A stretch of DNA of 64,000 bases. Origin: Pachypanchax playfairii. Lineage: Eukaryota; Chordata; Actinopteri; Cyprinodontiformes; Aplocheilidae. Numbering within the stretch: the first letter of the stretch is position 1; the number at the start of each line of letters is the position of its first letter. A program made the translations under genes and the position numbers. Shown piece by piece: positions 33,101 to 45,707 of the stretch. The notes below the pieces were generated by a model. The model worked only from the letters and a program-made list of their open reading frames with translations, had not been told where the DNA came from and did not search any database. The stretch covers positions 1,767,389 to 1,831,388 of the forward strand of contig SSNP01000020.1 in assembly GCA_006937955.1 (NCBI GenBank). Reading direction: 5' to 3'.

Positions 33101-36100
33101 ACAGTTTTTTATAGAGCTGTGACATTGTTGTTCTCTGCACTGGGCAGCGTTGCTCACAGGAAATGACTCACCCATTTGGGAGAGAGAGAAAAGACCAGAG
33201 AACGAGCAGAGTGTCTCCTTAAAATAAAATTTGTAAACATCCTCAAACATGCAACTAGAATGGGGGAAAAACTCGACTCACTGAAAATTCAAAGCAGAGT
33301 TAGATGGAAACAGTCCATTAAAATGTTTTACCATGATTTACTGTGACTCACAGGGCCACACCCACCTGGCAGAGCGGCACTCAGTGCTGAGCTCAACATT
33401 AAAACATGATTAACAGGCAAAGCAGCAGCGTCTGCAACATTTTTCTATAAACTAATAAACTTTAAGTTGGTGTTAAAGAAAAAAAATCCTAGAAATTTTA
33501 ACTAATATCTTTTAAAATTTATATTTTATATTTAAATGTCTTGTTGTAATATTAATATTATATAAATCGTTCAGGATTATGTTCGAGCTGAGTGGATATT
33601 TACTGACACGAGCCTTTTATTATGTTGCAATGTAGCATTTTCATCTCGTTACACATCTGACAATCAGATATTTTTGCTGTTTACACAAAGTTTTTTTATA
33701 TGAGCTGCACATCAGCTGATTGTACTACAGTAAGTGTAGCTGTGTGATATACGTATGTCACACAGGCTGTTGTCTGGCCTTCTGGTTCTAAGCCAATTAT
33801 CTGTTTTGGTCCTGAATCAGACTCCTGCTTGCTGAACCAATTGGAATGAACCAGGACGATTTATTAACTTCTTTATTTATCCCAAACTGACGGGCTGCAA
33901 AGCATTTACGAAGGAGCTGTAATTAACTACACTGTTTAATACCCAGATGTTTCTTCACCTGTATGTGAAGAACAGGTAAAATCTATTTTCACATGCACGC
34001 TCACATTTTCCACTAAATTCCCATCTCACCTTACTGACCTGCACCAACAGAACAATCAGTTTTTCCATGACATCCATGTCTCTGCTTATCTTCTGTTAAA
34101 TTTGAAAGTCAAATATTGAAAGAGGGTTTTGGAGCAGAAGCAAAAAGCAGACCTTGTTTCTTGTGTTATCCTACACATCTTAATCCCACAGGGTCAAAGA
34201 GCCTAAAAGCTGTTAATCCAGTCTGTCCGGTCTGTGGTGAAAACCGCAGAACCCATTGAGTGTTTCCGAGTTGAGCCAAAGCAACCATTTATTAATATCT
34301 AACTTGTCTGAGTGAGATAACTAATGTGACTGAGACACGCATGTCACTGAGCATCAGGTGAAGAGGACGGGAAGAAGAAATGTCTCTCTGTGTAGCCTGC
34401 AGCCATGTACAAACATTAATGTAACATTAACACCCGCACAGCAGAAATCCACAACTTAAAAAAAAAACAATTGATTAACATCTTTGATTCAAAATAGTCT
34501 AAATAAAACTGCTGTCCGTCTGAGGGGGTGTAGACCAATCAACACCGTCTTTAAAGCTAATGCTTTAATCTCAGCCTCCGTCTTAAAGCTCGAAAATATC
34601 TACAATTACAAACTCTTTATTTGGTCTGGATATCCAAATTGATCTGTGCGTCACTCTTCTCTGAGGCGGCTCTCGCAGCCCACAGGAGTGATATAAATAT
34701 AGATGGATGCAGCCCCTTCAGAAGCACATGAAGATGAAGAGATGGACAAACGGAGCAGAAAGGAAGAAGAGTTTCCTGGAATCCTTCCTTACATAACAGC
34801 AAAGCTTCTGGTTGTTCTCTCAGATCAGTGTGGGCAACAACTAAACTTTTACATACTTTTACTTTTTTTTAATGCATTTCACTCACTTTTTTGTTACTGA
34901 CAGTCAGCAAACATTAAAATGCACAGAAGCAGAGAGCGACCACGCAGTAAATTGTAAACAATGACAAATATTTTACAATATTATCACAACATCATAGATA
35001 ATGTAGCTGAATAACTTGATCAGATGGTATGCCAGAAATATTTGAACAATTCAAGGAATATTTGACAATTAATCAGTACTGAGAAAAATAGCTGATCAAT
35101 CAACTCAATGCTTCCTCTGTAAGCTGCAGTGTATAAACAGCTGCAGTGGCATTAATTTCTCCAAAAGTCAACTTACTGAATGATTAGATCAAAGTCATTA
35201 GTCTGCTGTGACTGTAACCTCTAACAAAGTAAAGAGCCCAAAAAAGTATCAGGATAACACTCTGGAAACAGCAGAGAGTTCAGTCTTTTAACACTCTGAC
35301 CATTAAAACTAAAATAAAACTGTTTTTATTATGTGTTTTAAATTTTTACCTCTGATAAGAGGAGGAGCCACAGCAGCTTAGTTCCCCCCATGCAGTGATC
35401 TACACCAAATATAATAGACTCCCACTCCCTTGACTGATTAGTAGTTGCTACCCCACCAGGAGGTTGTGTTTTTATCAGGGTTTGTCTGTCCGTTTGTTAA
35501 CAAGACCCAAAAACTTCGGGATGGATTTTGATGAAATTTTCAGGATAAGTCGGAGATGGTACAAAGACCAATGAATTAGATTTTGGTGGTGATCCAGATC
35601 ACTGTTTGGGATTTCTGTCTGGATACAGGGCTAAACATCATAAAAAATGTCGTCAGAATCAATCGAGAATTTTTGGGTTATCTTGTTATCAAACGGACAA
35701 ACAAACCCTAATAAAAACATAACCTCCTCGACGGGGGTAATAACTACCAATCACTGGGGGAATCTATTTTTTTTGCTGTAGACAACATGGGGGAAACTGA
35801 GCTGCTTGGTGGTGCTCTGAGCTTTTCTAGTTATATTTGTTTTAGAAACAGAAAAGATCATTTCCTCTTTTTAAAAAAGTATCTGCAGCAAAATCCTATT
35901 GAGGGCAGATTCACAAGGTTTTCTATGACTTCAGGGAACTACCTGCACACACACGTGAACAAGCTGACTTTGTACTGTTTATAAAAAAAGAAAAAAGTTT
36001 AGAAAGAGTATTTTTTGCTTTAAACAAACGACAATAAAATTAAATACAAAATCCTTGGTGAGGCAAAAATACTGGTAAAACCTTCAGCTCCTGGCAGTCA

Positions 36101-39100
36101 GTCTACAGCCGTCAGCACCGTTATATAACACACTTGCTCCAGAAACTCTGGCTACCATTGGGGTGACACACACACACACACGCAGATTTTAAACTGAGAT
36201 TATGGGAACCATGTGGGTTGTAAATCTCAGCATCAAAACCACAAATACTGTTATAAAAGTTTTGTCGAAAGCTTGCCAGAAAGTCTTTAACCACATGTGA
36301 ATGTAAACAAACAGAAGAAGTTTTTTTTTACCAGATGGGACCTCGAGAAGGTGTAAAAACAGTCAAAGTTACTTGACAAATACTATGGGAATCTCACAAA
36401 CACACAGAGGGGTAGAACTGCAGGGGGATGAGATATTGTAATCTGTGTGAGGCAGAGCATGTCAGGCACAAGCTGCACTGGCTAAGAAATATTAGCTAGT
36501 TTTCTGACAGCCTTTGGAAAATCTGTGAGAAAATAGAACAGGGAGCACTCACTCACTTCCTTCCTGTTTCCTCCAAAACATTCCTGAGTGAAGAAAGTCT
36601 TGTCCTCGGAAATGTGGAGGCTTGTATTTACCGGTGGCCATGAAAAGGGAATTTGGAGCAGAGAGTCTTCAGATTTCTATTTCACCATCTCTGTGTGGCA
36701 AGGACTTGGCCTTGTGATTAGGATCATTCCCGCCCAGACTAATTTTCCCTCCCACTGACAGCGCTTCCTCTCTGCTGCGTTCTATAAGTAGCTTTGCTTC
36801 CTCATAACGCTAAAGCACTACAGAAGCGTGCTGTCATGGTTGCTATAGAGACCACTCTAAACTGCTCCCAAGCTCAGAAAAAAAACAGCCAGTAGCTGAA
36901 CATGGACACAATGTGTAATAAATCAGATCTTTAGTCTTTTTAGTTCAGCTTTAAATATTACAGAAAGAGAGAGAATCAAAATAAAGGTGTTGCCTCTCTT
37001 AAATCCAGCTGTTTGCCACTTGACCAGCTGTGCATGAAAACAACTGTGACAGCAGGGTGCACAACAACTGTCCAGCTGACACACACCAGAGTCTATAAAA
37101 CTGGGTTTTATAAACTGATCTACAAGCAAAGTTAACACTCTAGTTTCAGATAAACATTATTGATTAGCCTAAAAATATTTACTTGCTCTTTTCTTTTTGG
37201 CATTTGCAAAGTCTTCAAAAAAAATTTGGGAAAACATGAGGTCCATAACCTCATTTCATATCTCATCTTACTTTTTTCATGGTTCATATAACATTTATGG
37301 AGCCCCCCCCACACACACACACACACACACACAGATAAAGACTGTGAACCAGAAGTCCCAGCCTCACTGACACACTTCCACTATCATAAAATATAAATGC
37401 CCTCCCAGTGTGGAGGAATATTCACACACACACCTGGTTTCTGTGGTACAGGGTGTAGTCAGCCTGTTTTTCTGGAGGTGGTGCAGCAGCATTTTTCAGC
37501 TCTGTGGTTTTAAACTCTAAACCTTCTATGATTTGTGAGATGATTTAAAAGACTGGAGGAAAATGATCACGTTTCATTTTAAATATATTTTTGTGTTTAT
37601 GTTTGTTTCAATGAAACTGTCCTGCCTCTAACCATTTGTCCACGATCAGTTCAGAAGCCACTGATTGTTTCAGTAAAAATCTGATCAAAGACTTCATACC
37701 AAAAATTCTATTTACCTTTTTCAAAATCTTAAAACTCATAATAAAACAGCTTTAATGCATCAACCAATCACTTCCCGGACTTCCCATATTCACAAAAACC
37801 TCACAAGGTTGTGTTTTTATTCATAAGTCTTAATTTTCCTGAATTAGCACAAGGTTGGTGGTCCATGCTGCACCTCTGTGGACAGACAGGACCTCCTCTT
37901 CCCCTTCAGCTATTCAGTGCCACAAACCTTGTCACTGCTCCTTTGAGTTTTGACAACAGATGGACCAACCGTTTCTGTCATCTGACCCTGTCTGTTTCTA
38001 CAACAATCTCTTATTCATGCACACACCCACTCGCTGCAAGATGAAGATCCAAAATCTGAAGTGGTTTAGCTGCAGCTCTGCTCAAGGAGCATGTGATACT
38101 GTTCATTTGCCTTTTAGCTGATCCAAGATTGCTTTTCAGGAAAGCTGAGAATTTTCAGCCTTGCAGGTTTGGCACACAGAGACTAATAATAACAATTAAA
38201 AAATAAAATAAAAAAGCAGATCTCTCAGCTAGCTCATCAGGAAGCAGAAACTATTAGTCTAATCCTGGGATCAGGGCCATGGTTGTAACTGGGAGGCTCA
38301 TTAATAGCTCCTCAGCTGACTGCATTCAAAGGAACACGATTAGCTTGTTCCAGTCGCTTAGTCTACCTGGCAGATTCCAGTGGGGGCGTCAAACAAGCTT
38401 TTGTACATTCATCTCACTTTGCCTCAGTTCACACAAGCCGACTCATGAGACTTCTTAAGAAAACGGGATCTCACTCTGTTACAGTAAACCCAGTGCCTTA
38501 AATATGAGAAACTTAAACTGATTTTTGATCATTTTCACTCTGATTCAGCATCAACTGAATCTCAACAGAAAAGCACTTAAAAAGCTGCTTGTTCATGTGC
38601 TTGAATGCACCCCTCTACAACAAAATTGTAAAAGCAGGTGAGTAATAAAACAGGATCCAACTGATACCAGCCGTCCCATATTTGCTTAAAGAGACAGTCC
38701 AGATTCAGTTGGGAGGGAAAGAACACGACTGTTCTTTTCTGAGACACTACAGTCGACTTAATGAGATCTTTGTTGAAACACAATCTTTTATGAGACACTT
38801 TCATACTTTCCCTTAAAACATGAAAGGGGGGGGGGTCTGCTGCTAAAAGTAAAGCAATCACTCTTCCACTCCCTAAAGTCAGAAAATGAGAAACACACAG
38901 GAGTTAATGTTTGAGTACCTGAACTTACACACCCAGATACATTTCTCTGGTTTGAACGGCCGCAAGCAACAGCAGTAACAGTTCTGAGAACATTCCTCCA
39001 CATGCACAGACCTTCCTGGTGAGGTGCTGACCTCAACTAAAGAAAAAAAAATGTGATGAAGAGCGACCCGAGAAAAAAATGTGTGGCGAATAAGCGGGAT

Positions 39101-39795
39101 CACGAGAGGCAGGAGTAACAGGAACGGTGAGTGTTCGTCTGAATGGTTTTTACTGAAACCTGTAAGATTCCAAGTTCCCCAAAGAAAACTGAAACTCATA
39201 ACGCAACTGAAGTCTGAGACAGAAAACCACAAAATATTTACAGTTAAAAGAAGATATTTCCAATTTAAAAGCAAAGCCACTATTTTGTCCAAGCACAAAT
39301 CGAGTGAAACGGGACTCAAACCAAACTGTGTCGTAACAGCAAGGCGTGCTGGTTCCTACGTGCTTAAAAAATCTCTATATTAACACAAAACAAACCCAAA
39401 AATAGCAATAAATAGAACATCAGGCATATTGTGGCAACGCAGAGACATTTAGCCATTTACCACAACATCACTATGATATTTCACAAATTATTAGATATTT
39501 ATTGTCAGAACTTTCACACATAACTAAGACAACATGTAATAAAGAAGGTGGTAGAAACTACACCTGCAAAACCCTAAAACTGGTTCAGAACTCAACGATG
39601 GATCCTTTGGACAAATGTCCTTCATTTGAAGATGATTTCTAAACCCTGCATTGTTCTACTTCAATGACGTGGATGTTTGATGCTGCAGTTTCAGTGCTGC
39701 GATGCACTGAGGTCTCACCTGAGAGAGTAAGTGTAGCCGGTGTTCTCTGGAGCGCACTGTGGAGGCGTGTATGTGTGAAGCTGGGAAAAGTCCAT
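21121..39795 (-). CDS. sun1: SUN domain-containing protein 1-like (21 coding exons)
   Basis: Inner nuclear membrane half of the LINC complex, binding KASH proteins and lamins. Exons: 39719-39795, 32677-32865, 30071-30318, 29429-29665, 29216-29350, 28796-28936, 26961-27044, 26227-26346, 26035-26119, 25178-25236, 24663-24847, 24302-24577, 24105-24197, 23811-23896, 23542-23686, 23135-23449, 22959-23043, 21813-21928, 21493-21660, 21316-21408, 21121-21237; total 3054 nt, 1017 aa, all phases consistent. Start MDFSQLHTYTPPQC; an in-frame ATG six bases earlier (39801) gives MTMDFS. Nucleoplasmic N-terminus with MSRRSLRLQG and a CxxC segment, GYICKDCSLH; hydrophobic segments about 385-480 (including LLLLLPFLLL); coiled coils about 520-825; SUN domain about 835-1017 with SGGSILSTRCSETYETKTA, PGNCWAFKG, and the end SNWGHPEYTCLYRFRVHGEP. 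SUN1 is preferred over SUN2 because of the N-terminal block and the FQII...CLYRF ending. Confidence 0.93.
22103..22744. mobile_element. Non-autonomous element in sun1 intron 17
   Basis: The ends are inverted: CCAAAATTAAC at left, and GTTATTTTGG at right reads CCAAAATAAC on the other strand. Inner arms share GCCAAG/CTTGGC and ACTGGCC-like words. GGTCAACAG occurs on both flanks (22088-22096 and just after 22744), a possible target duplication. No ORF. Confidence 0.6.
28050..28484 (-). mobile_element. MITE with AAAGACCCACTCCGAT terminus, copy A
   Basis: The reverse complement starts AAAGACCCACTCCGATC and matches 50341-50836 in several blocks, notably the inner region around TTTCTGATGCTAGAGGACAC. 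It has no ORF and lies in sun1 intron 6. The left terminus is degraded. Confidence 0.7.
30640..31240 (+). mobile_element. LINE reverse transcriptase fragment (L2/CR1-like) in sun1 intron 2
   Basis: The plus-strand frame contains DENRPVALTSHIMKVLERLV, STVSIMYFYFSSAFNTIQ (the FxxAFDTI-type block with the catalytic Asp replaced by Asn), WIKDYLTNRPQYLRL and TGAPQGTVLSPFLFTLH. These are RT motifs of L2/CR1-type non-LTR elements. It breaks off soon after the PQGT block and lacks the later YADD. It is antisense to sun1. Confidence 0.85.
31413..32464 (+). repeat. 36-bp minisatellite, about 29 copies
   Basis: Unit ACAGGAGATCCTTCCTGTCC plus ACAGCTAGAACCCTCT, 36 bp (12 codons), so one frame stays open and repeats STGDPSCPQLEP. 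Variants (CTAGAA/CTACAA, CCTGT/CCGGT/CCCGT, AGGAGA/AGGTGA) are scattered. A CATGAG variant at about 32247 closes the frame. Placed between a LINE RT fragment and a LINE-like 3' tail, it probably expanded inside the LINE copy. Likely polymorphic. Confidence 0.93.
32465..32540 (+). mobile_element. LINE 3' tail
   Basis: GGATTAATAAAGTATGACTG at about 32519 is the kind of 3' terminus found on fish L2-type elements. It matches the RT fragment upstream in orientation, so the minisatellite splits a single LINE copy. Confidence 0.6.
35411..35771. mobile_element. Foldback MITE with long inverted termini
   Basis: Left arm AATAGACTCCCACTCCCTTG...GTAGTTGCTACCCC...AGGAGGTTGTGTTTTTATCA pairs with the right arm read backwards (AATAGATTCCCCC...GTAGTTATTACCCC...GAGGTTATGTTTTTATTA). 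The arms are over 90 bp each and there is no ORF. Confidence 0.8.
37301..37335. repeat. (CA)n microsatellite
   Basis: C-run followed by an ACACAC tract in sun1 intron 1. Confidence 0.9.
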
Positions 39796-41769
39796 GGTCA
39801 TTCTTCTCTGTTTAGACTGAAAGAGTTAAGTAAGGCACAGGACTCTTAAGTCACAGCTGAAGTAGGAGAACAAGGACAAACTCACTTTCAGACACATAAA
39901 ACCTGCTTTGTTCAGTCTGTCTCTTCTCTGCTTGATATCTGCAGCGTTTATCAGCACTTTAGGAACTGACTGGAGCTTCAGCTAGTTATTAGAAACAGTA
40001 AATCACTGACTAATTCCTGGATTTTTTCCTAACTTGATTCTTGCATCATTCACTGCGAGCTACACTGAAGGAAAACAAACCGAAGGAAAACAAAACGGAA
40101 AACTCAGACCCTAATGAGAATTTTCAAGCATTCCTTTTCCTCAGAAACACAACAATGCTACTGTGAGTGAGAGTTAGCCGACCTCTTCCTCCATGCTGGC
40201 TCTGGCTGACAGAAGACACGGACACCAGTGAAGCTGTAATGAATGACCTGTTTCTTGTCCTCTGGTGAGTAAAAAACAGACTTCAGCTGAGAGAAAAGGC
40301 CAGTAGAGACGGGACGACCCTCCTTCTATTTCTATCAAGCGGACATCAGGACAACAAGTCCCACAGTGGCGGTTCAAGCAAGCTTGTTATTATGAAAGGC
40401 AGTGAAGCAGCAGAAGGGGTGGGGCGGATTCTGAAGTAATGGGCGGGAAGCAGCTGTCCCGAGGGCTGAGTCTCTCAGAGTGAAAACTGCTTCACGTGAA
40501 CAGGCTGTACAAACATTATACCTACATTATGACTTCACCGTGTTCCTGAATAAATCTAATGCAAATATGACAATAAATCCTTTTAGAGGAGGTGCTGATT
40601 CCACTTTGCGGCCAGTCTGCAGATGAATATACCAAGAAATCTGAGACTAGATGAATAAAACTGAGATGAACCTGACAGCCTGAGGTGACTCTAGTCTTGC
40701 TCTTTGTAACAAACTAACAGTATTTGGGTTTTTTGGACGAATGAAGCCTGTAAAAAGTTGCACACAGCAGTCTGTATGTCCAGCATCAACTGCACAGCTC
40801 CTCAGAAACACATTAAACAAAAGAACAACAAATGATGCATTAAGGGATTAATAAACTGTTTGAATTGAACATTTGAATGGCTTTTGTAAAAAAAAAAAAT
40901 CCACCTACAAAATCCCAACACATAATCTTAATCAGATCCGCACTCAAGCCTCAAAGCTGAAATGGAGGATAAATAGAAACAAATACCCAAAAGCCAAGGC
41001 GGACTCACTAAATCCATCCACTTTGTTTCTGCTATGAAACTTTGTACCGGTGCATTAAAACATTAACCACCTGCAGTGCAATAACTAACCTGCTCATCCA
41101 TAAAGAGACAGACTGAACAAGAACAGCGCGTAAAGACGCATCACTGCAAACACAAGGACTTTCTGATCCACCTGCAATTGAACAGCTGAGTCCGGATGAG
41201 GACGAACACTGGTTAAAAAAAACACATATTTACTTTCAGACAGTCGGATAACATGCACGCGCTCCGTAACGTTCTCACGTTGCCCAAAGCTAAATTTGGA
41301 GCTGCACGTATTCAGATAACAGCGCTGCGCAGGATCCACAGGCTCGATAGCAACGACCGTATCTGTTCCGCTACATGTTCATTTAACACATCTATAGTAA
41401 AAACACACGCCAATTACCAGGAATAGCTTCTATTAAACGGATTAAAGGTGTGTAATAAAGCAGAAATTTGCTTATAAAATAAGGCCTGAAATTGCGTTTG
41501 CTGTCAAAACAGATGTCGATAAAAAAGCGCGACAAGAATCAAATAAACCCGAATAAAACCCTGATTTACCTTTACAATAACGATCTGTAGCTACAATAAG
41601 ATTATACTCGTATAAGAGTGTAAACTTGCCCGCTTGTTTGGAATCCATGGATGTTATTATTGTTTAAAATCCAAACAGAAAAAAATCCGATCAAAAGCGC
41701 AGAATCCTGTACGCATCCCACCGACCAGCCGGTCTTGATCGGGTCTTAATCAGACTGCGGACCAGCAGA

Positions 41770-41960
41770 TCCTGCACCTTGATTTCTCATAGAAAAACTG
41801 GAAAGTTTGTAAGTAAAGCAAGTGACTGTCACTGCAATAGCACAACAAGCCTGATTCCAAAATGGCTTCCCAGGCGTAACAATGCCAGAAGGATCGCTCC
41901 CGAGCTGATCCTCCCACTTCCAGGCCCTCTATTGTCGGTCGGAGCGACCGGGTCAAATCC
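41770..41960 (-). promoter_or_regulatory. Possible sun1 promoter / first exon region
   Basis: Locally CpG-richer, and on the minus strand it contains AAGCCATTTTGG, a YY1-like motif often near transcription starts. This is only a guess from composition and position. Confidence 0.3.
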
Positions 41961-43374
41961 CGCTGCTCCACCGTGCAATGAGAGGAACCGTAAACACCGT
42001 TTACATCATCTACTCTCAAGATCCTGCTGTACAACAATTCTTCTTCTTCTGGTTTCTAATAAACCAGAAGAGAATTGATATTTATATTATGCGAACCTAT
42101 ACAGTAAGAACATTATAATGATCAACACATTAAACATACATGTTTTAGACATGTGTGGACTCAGGTATTTACAACAGCGTGTCATGTACAAACACAGGAG
42201 AAGAATGTGTTTAATCCACTTGGAATTCTTTGTATCAAACTGTGTTATTCTTACTTTGTCTGTTCAAAACAAACAAACAAAGCAGCCTGTCTAGTTTTGC
42301 TTTTTTTTGCAGAAGCAAAAAAAGTTTTTAAAAGGTCAAATAGATTTTATATACAAACCAGCAGACTATAACTACATATATAATGGAACTGTAAATTTGT
42401 GTCTATTTCCATTTTATAAATCATCTTTTCAGATGTATATTGAATCAGTGCGATTGGCCTCCAGTCAGACTCACACTGGATTTGTCTCGATCCTGTCTAG
42501 ATCACTATCATGATTGTCAAACACACGTGGAAATAATGACAGTTTGTTTGTAGATGCAACGTTTTTAATCTTGCAGATAATCAAGAAGATGATAAAAAAG
42601 TTATGCACAACAGAATATTAAATAAACAAAAATCCTCCTTTCAAGTGTTGTTGGCACTGGCATTTGGATATATCACCTCATTTTTTACTCAATTTAATTA
42701 CTTTTATGTTTTATGTTGTTCTTATGTAAAGCACCTTCAGTCTGAAAAGGACTTATGTGATTGAACAAAAACTATTTTATGCTAAGTCACATATTTTTTG
42801 TAGTATCAGAAACCAGTTAAGATTGGGAAGATTGAAAGAGAGAAGTAAAACAATAAAAGACTGGAAATTGTCTTAAATATTGTGTTTTGTTATATTTATC
42901 AATTGAAAAAAGGAGACATGAAAACAGAGATTAAAGGGAGCCGAATTAACCAGAGATATTTAAAAATAAAACCAGTGCCATTTCAGAATAAAAACATTTG
43001 TTCTTGATCAAATATTGCTGGAGACCGGGGTTTAAAATTCAAGCGTTTCCATGTTGCCAAATGAAACAATCTGCTTTACAGAACAATCCAGATCAAAATA
43101 ATCGCACCACTAAGAACCTCATTACATCTTAATTTGGCCTGTACCGAACAAAATTCAGATAAAACCAGCTTTAGCAAAATGCCACACAAATAACGATGTT
43201 TCAACATCAGTAAAGTTAATTCACATCACCTAGAGTCACTAATTTGAGCATCAAATGCACCATTAACCATGTAATTAGTCAGTATTGACAAAATGTCAGA
43301 AAGAGCAACAGTGGAGGTCAAACATGCAGATGTCCTACTGATAAACGTCAGTCATTTACTCAAGCAGCAGTTGG

Positions 43375-43545
43375 GTGAGAGTTACACCTGGACAGGTTGT
43401 CAGTCCAACACAGGGTCACATGAAGACATACAACCACACACACTGGGAGAACATGCCAACTCCATGCAGACATGACCCAGTCATGGATGGGCTTCAAACC
43501 CAGGACCTGGCTGCAAAGCAACAGTGCTACCAATTGCGCCAAATG
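43375..43545 (+). repeat. Teleost L2/SINE-like interspersed repeat
   Basis: CTGGACAGGTTGTCAGTCCA, GGGAGAACATGCCAACTCCA and GGCTTCAAACCCAGGACCTG mark a repeat family also present at 61005-61141 and 61667-61905. Confidence 0.75.
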
Positions 43546-44537
43546 AAAGTAATAAATTAAAATAAATAAGAATTTTTAAAGAAAATGGGAAACTGGGAGA
43601 TTAACCGTGTAGCAATCTCAATGGCTTTAAAATATTTTAAAAATGTATACGTGTGTGTGTGTGTATTGTGTGTGTTGATAAATTGCTAAATAATTGTAAC
43701 AGTCTATTAAATTCAAGCTGTGGCACCTTTTTCAGAGGTCCTCTGCAGTTTTGTGTGATTTTTGTGACTGTATTTTTTTGGATCAATAAGGAAGAAGAAC
43801 GGAATTTCCCCCCCCCCCCCAAAAAAGGAGAAAAAAAATCACGCAAGGCATCATTGGAACAGACATAACAAAGCAGCTCGGTGGTGGCGCCACCTGCTGG
43901 ATAATGTGTGAAACTTTCATCACGTTTGAATTTTTCATTTAATCTCACTGCGACCTTTGGACTGAAAAAGATGATTAAACGTTCCTGCCAAAGAGTAAAC
44001 ATCTGTTTAATAACTGTTTACCTTCATCAACCTTTCTTCTTCGAGTCTCTCGTACCAAACTGAACCGGATAATATGTGAAAAACAGAAGTGTGTCGCTTC
44101 CTATGCAGATGATTTTACTGAAGTTCAAACGGTCACAGGAGGAAACTGAGGTGTGCTCAGAAAAGTTCTGAGAAAATAAATGATTAGCTAGTAACTGGAC
44201 TGGTAGTAAAAAAACAAGCAAACCTGGAGTCTGTCTGTCGGTTGAACCCACTAACTTAGAGACAAAAAAACTGTTCAGGTCGAGTGAAATATCATGTCTC
44301 CACAAAATACTGCACCACCAAACCGAGAAACTAACAGAGAATGTATTCAAATTAGCGTCAGGACATGAATGAAAGCTACTCACGCTGTTGAGCGCAAACA
44401 GGACGAGTATTAATCCTCCAGCCTCCCAAAAGTCTTAGATATTGAGTCTCCAGAAATGAGAACTTTTCTCTACAGTTCGCTTTTCCCGCACGCGCTCATA
44501 TTTTCCGCTTACGTCACGTTTTTTTTTTTTTTTTTTT

Positions 44538-44538
44538 N
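44538..44538. other. Single N after poly(T)
   Basis: One undetermined base at the end of a T run (44519-44537). Confidence 0.95.
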
Positions 44539-45004
44539 GCCTGACATGGTCAAAATGACCAGTTATACAGTTATTATACTGCCACCTAGTGACCAATCGC
44601 AAAACAAGAAATAACAGCAATTTCTTTCTCTTGGTAATGTAAAAATATTTAGTTTTCTGTAAAAACAAAATAAAAATTAAGAAATAATGTCAGTAATATA
44701 ATCAATGTTGTAATTACTATATAAGCTAAAAATGCTATATTTAACCATATGAAATAACATTTTTAGAGCTAAAATTCATGTTGTATGCTTTATAAAATCC
44801 AGTTAAAACTAAGTTTAAACTGAAGGCAATGTTTTTTTTGTTGTTTTTTAACTTGACTCTTACTTCAGAAACACGTTAGTGATTGGTTATTTTATGGAAA
44901 TATTGTTGTTTATATATTATTTATATTTTTTCCATTTACTTCTTTTTACTGTTTTTATATTGTTGGCTGTTTTTACATGATTAACAGTTTTTTTATATTT
45001 TTCA

Positions 45005-45115
45005 TTGTTTTTAGTACTCTTAAGGTCACAGGCAGTTGCCTAAGCATTTCACTGCATATTGTACTGTGTATGACTGTATACAGTACAGACCAAAAGTTTG
45101 GACACATACTGTATG
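45005..45115 (+). mobile_element. LINE 3' remnant plus Tc1-type terminal repeat fragment
   Basis: GCATTTCACTGCATATTGTA resembles a fish LINE 3' end, and CAGACCAAAAGTTTGGACAC at about 45085 is a Tc1-like terminal sequence. No transposase follows. Confidence 0.5.
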
Positions 45116-45707
45116 TGATAAATACAATTAGAATTTGAATTTAATTTGAAATGAAAAATATTCAGTTGCATTTGACATTTTTGTCATTTTGCCTATAACT
45201 TTGTTGATAATATTTAGATTAGCAAATACATGTGACTACATTGGTTTTCCTGTGTTTTCTAGCTGATTTGAACTTGTTTATCAACTTTTGGCCAGTTCAT
45301 TTTTGTGTTATTATAAAAAAGTAGTTAAAAATATAAAATAACATTTTAAAATAATGAAAAACACACAAACAAGTTTATATTCCAGCTACTCTTTTGTTGT
45401 TATTGGTTTAAATATTCTAATACACCCTGTATCGTTTTATTGGTTTACGTCCCATGTTTTTATGATTCTCATGTTTCTCTGAACTTTAAAACACTTCGTC
45501 ACCTGCGAACAACTTCTCAACCTGAGTTATATTTTAGACTGCTAGACCAAACCTGAAAAACTGGATGCTAAATGATGTAAGCCTTTTGTCTCTGGGGTCA
45601 CATGACCACATTGTGTGAAAGGAAAGCAGATAGTTGCTTTTCACGTTTGACTTCTGTCTCAGTGCTGTTGGCTTACAGTGTACATGTTCCCGCTGTAATC
45701 AATAACC

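Larger units (their letters stand above)
32866..39718. other. sun1 intron 1
   Basis: 6.9 kb. It contains a MITE (35411-35771), CA microsatellites near 36170 and 37310-37335, and an exon-like frame at about 38928-39033 (see findings). No other gene is supported. Confidence 0.6.
39802..45000. other. sun1 upstream region
   Basis: The first sun1 coding exon has an acceptor (CTTTCAG) near 39827, so non-coding 5' exons lie to the right. Candidates are a GC-richer stretch with CCATTTTGG at about 41770-41960 and exon-like pieces at 44024-44061 and 44389-44480. A dispersed repeat occupies 43375-43545. Confidence 0.5.

Noticed and set aside
43637..44002. 121-aa minus-strand frame
   Set aside because: Runs into a GT microsatellite and a C/A homopolymer; no domain seen.
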